From: Microcaldota archaeon
GTDB taxonomy: Archaea > Micrarchaeota > Micrarchaeia > Micrarchaeales > Micrarchaeaceae
Assembly: GCA_021812025.1 (NCBI GenBank)
Contig: JAKAPD010000036.1
Span: 1-5,859 of the forward strand
Direction: 5' to 3'
DNA length: 5,859 bases
The notes under the pieces are model-generated. The model saw nothing but the letters and a program-made list of their open reading frames with translations, did no database searches and was not told the DNA's origin. Made by a program: the position numbers and the translations under genes. Positions 5,322 to 5,859 of the stretch are shown here, one piece after another; positions within the stretch are counted from its first letter, which is position 1; every line of letters begins with the position of its first letter.

Positions 5322-5859
5322 ATTCGCTCTTCAATTTCACTTTTGGCAGCATGTGCAGAGACTTTATCTCATCGAGCAGCAGCTTGAAAGCATAGCTTAT
5401 CTCTACCATTTCCGCGTTGTTGGATGCGCATGCCGGGCACACGGGCGTGTTCTTTATGTTGTCGTAGTAGCCGACGTCTCCGCAGTCCTTGCATATCCAT
5501 ATGCTTGCCTTGTCGCTCTGGTCGAGCATTCTTTCCTTCAGCAGCAATGAAGCCCCGAACCCGACCAATGCGTCTCTTTCCATCTCCCCGAACCTGAGGC
5601 CTCCTCTCCTCGGCTTTCCTTCAGTTGGCTGGTGGGTAAGTATCTGCACAGGCCCTCTGCTCCTCACCTGCAGCTTTACGCTGACCATGTGCACCAGTCT
5701 GTTGAAATATACGACTCCTGTGAAGAGCTTTGCCTTGAACTTGATGCCAGTCCTTCCATCGTAGAACTCCTCGTCGCCGAACTCGTCGAATCCGTGCTTC
5801 TCCAGTATGTCCCCGCATTCCTCTATCCTTTTCCTCCCGTTCTTCGAGAACGCAAGATC
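5320..5859 (-). CDS. rpoB: DNA-directed RNA polymerase subunit B (RpoB), C-terminal part
   Basis: The last 179 codons of the second-largest RNA polymerase subunit; the 5' part lies beyond the right edge. The frame is open to base 5859, so the GTG at 5694 is internal and not a start. In order: FDEFGDEEFYDGRTG and KLFTGVVYFNRLVHMV of the hybrid-binding domain; VRSRGPVQ and HQPTEGKPRRGGLRFGEMERD, the nearly invariant block near the active site; then an anchor/clamp zinc ribbon C123-x2-C126-x14-C141-x2-C144 (fragment numbering). The protein ends LPKVKLKSE. RpoB pairs with A'/A'' to form the catalytic core, and gene order rpoB-rpoA1-rpoA2 is standard for archaea. Whether B is whole or split into B'/B'' cannot be told from this fragment. 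Confidence 0.97.
   Translation of the reverse strand, partial: DLAFSKNGRKRIEECGDILEKHGFDEFGDEEFYDGRTGIKFKAKLFTGVVYFNRLVHMVSVKLQVRSRGPVQILTHQPTEGKPRRGGLRFGEMERDALVGFGASLLLKERMLDQSDKASIWICKDCGDVGYYDNIKNTPVCPACASNNAEMVEISYAFKLLLDEIKSLHMLPKVKLKSE

Noticed and set aside
5320..5694. A separate 124-residue gene starting at GTG 5694
   Set aside because: The frame is open upstream to the window edge and the upstream residues (YDGRTG, LFTGVVYFNRLVH) are standard RpoB sequence, so the GTG is an internal Val.
5621..5818. Minus-strand frame of 65 codons
   Set aside because: It is an out-of-frame shadow within rpoB, with Arg-rich meaningless sequence.

Overview
The window looks archaeal. It carries the largest RNA polymerase subunit split into separate A' and A'' genes, placed directly after an archaeal-type RpoB C-terminus. 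It also has a 73-residue Sm-like archaeal protein, and AT-rich TATA-like boxes sit about 25-30 bases before several gene starts. The RNA polymerase sequences are clearly homologous to archaeal ones but diverge at positions that are usually nearly invariant, and the A'' subunit is short. That would fit a fast-evolving lineage such as a DPANN archaeon (perhaps Micrarchaeota-like), but the lineage is an inference and not proven here.

Layout, left to right. Positions 1-418 (minus) hold the N-terminal 139 codons of a hydrophilic protein I do not recognise, cut by the window edge. Positions 505-576 (minus) are a tRNA-Ala with anticodon GGC. A short AT-rich intergenic region (577-682) holds candidate promoters for the tRNA (minus) and for the next gene (plus). 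Positions 683-1408 (plus) form one long reading frame for a JAMM/MPN+ metallopeptidase-like protein, interrupted after 39 codons by a single in-frame TAG at 800-802. The putative catalytic Glu lies before the TAG and the HxH...S..D metal-binding part lies after it, in the same frame. This is the most interesting object in the window: a candidate pyrrolysine or readthrough protein, or else a freshly broken gene. It converges with an Sm-like protein gene (minus, 1414-1635), with only 5 bases between the two stop codons.

From 1673 to the right edge (all minus) runs the RNA polymerase cluster, transcribed rpoB (C-terminal 179 codons only) - rpoA1 - rpoA2, with about 10 bases between genes. A clear Shine-Dalgarno element overlaps the rpoB stop and supports an ATG start for rpoA1. 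RpoB, A' and A'' together form the catalytic core of RNA polymerase. A' brings the Mg-binding loop and bridge helix, A'' the trigger loop, and the RpoB C-terminus forms the clamp-side anchor. The Sm-like gene follows rpoA2 where many archaea have rpl30e-nusA-rps12, and it may have its own promoter overlapping the rpoA2 stop. No mobile elements, CRISPR arrays or long repeats were seen.
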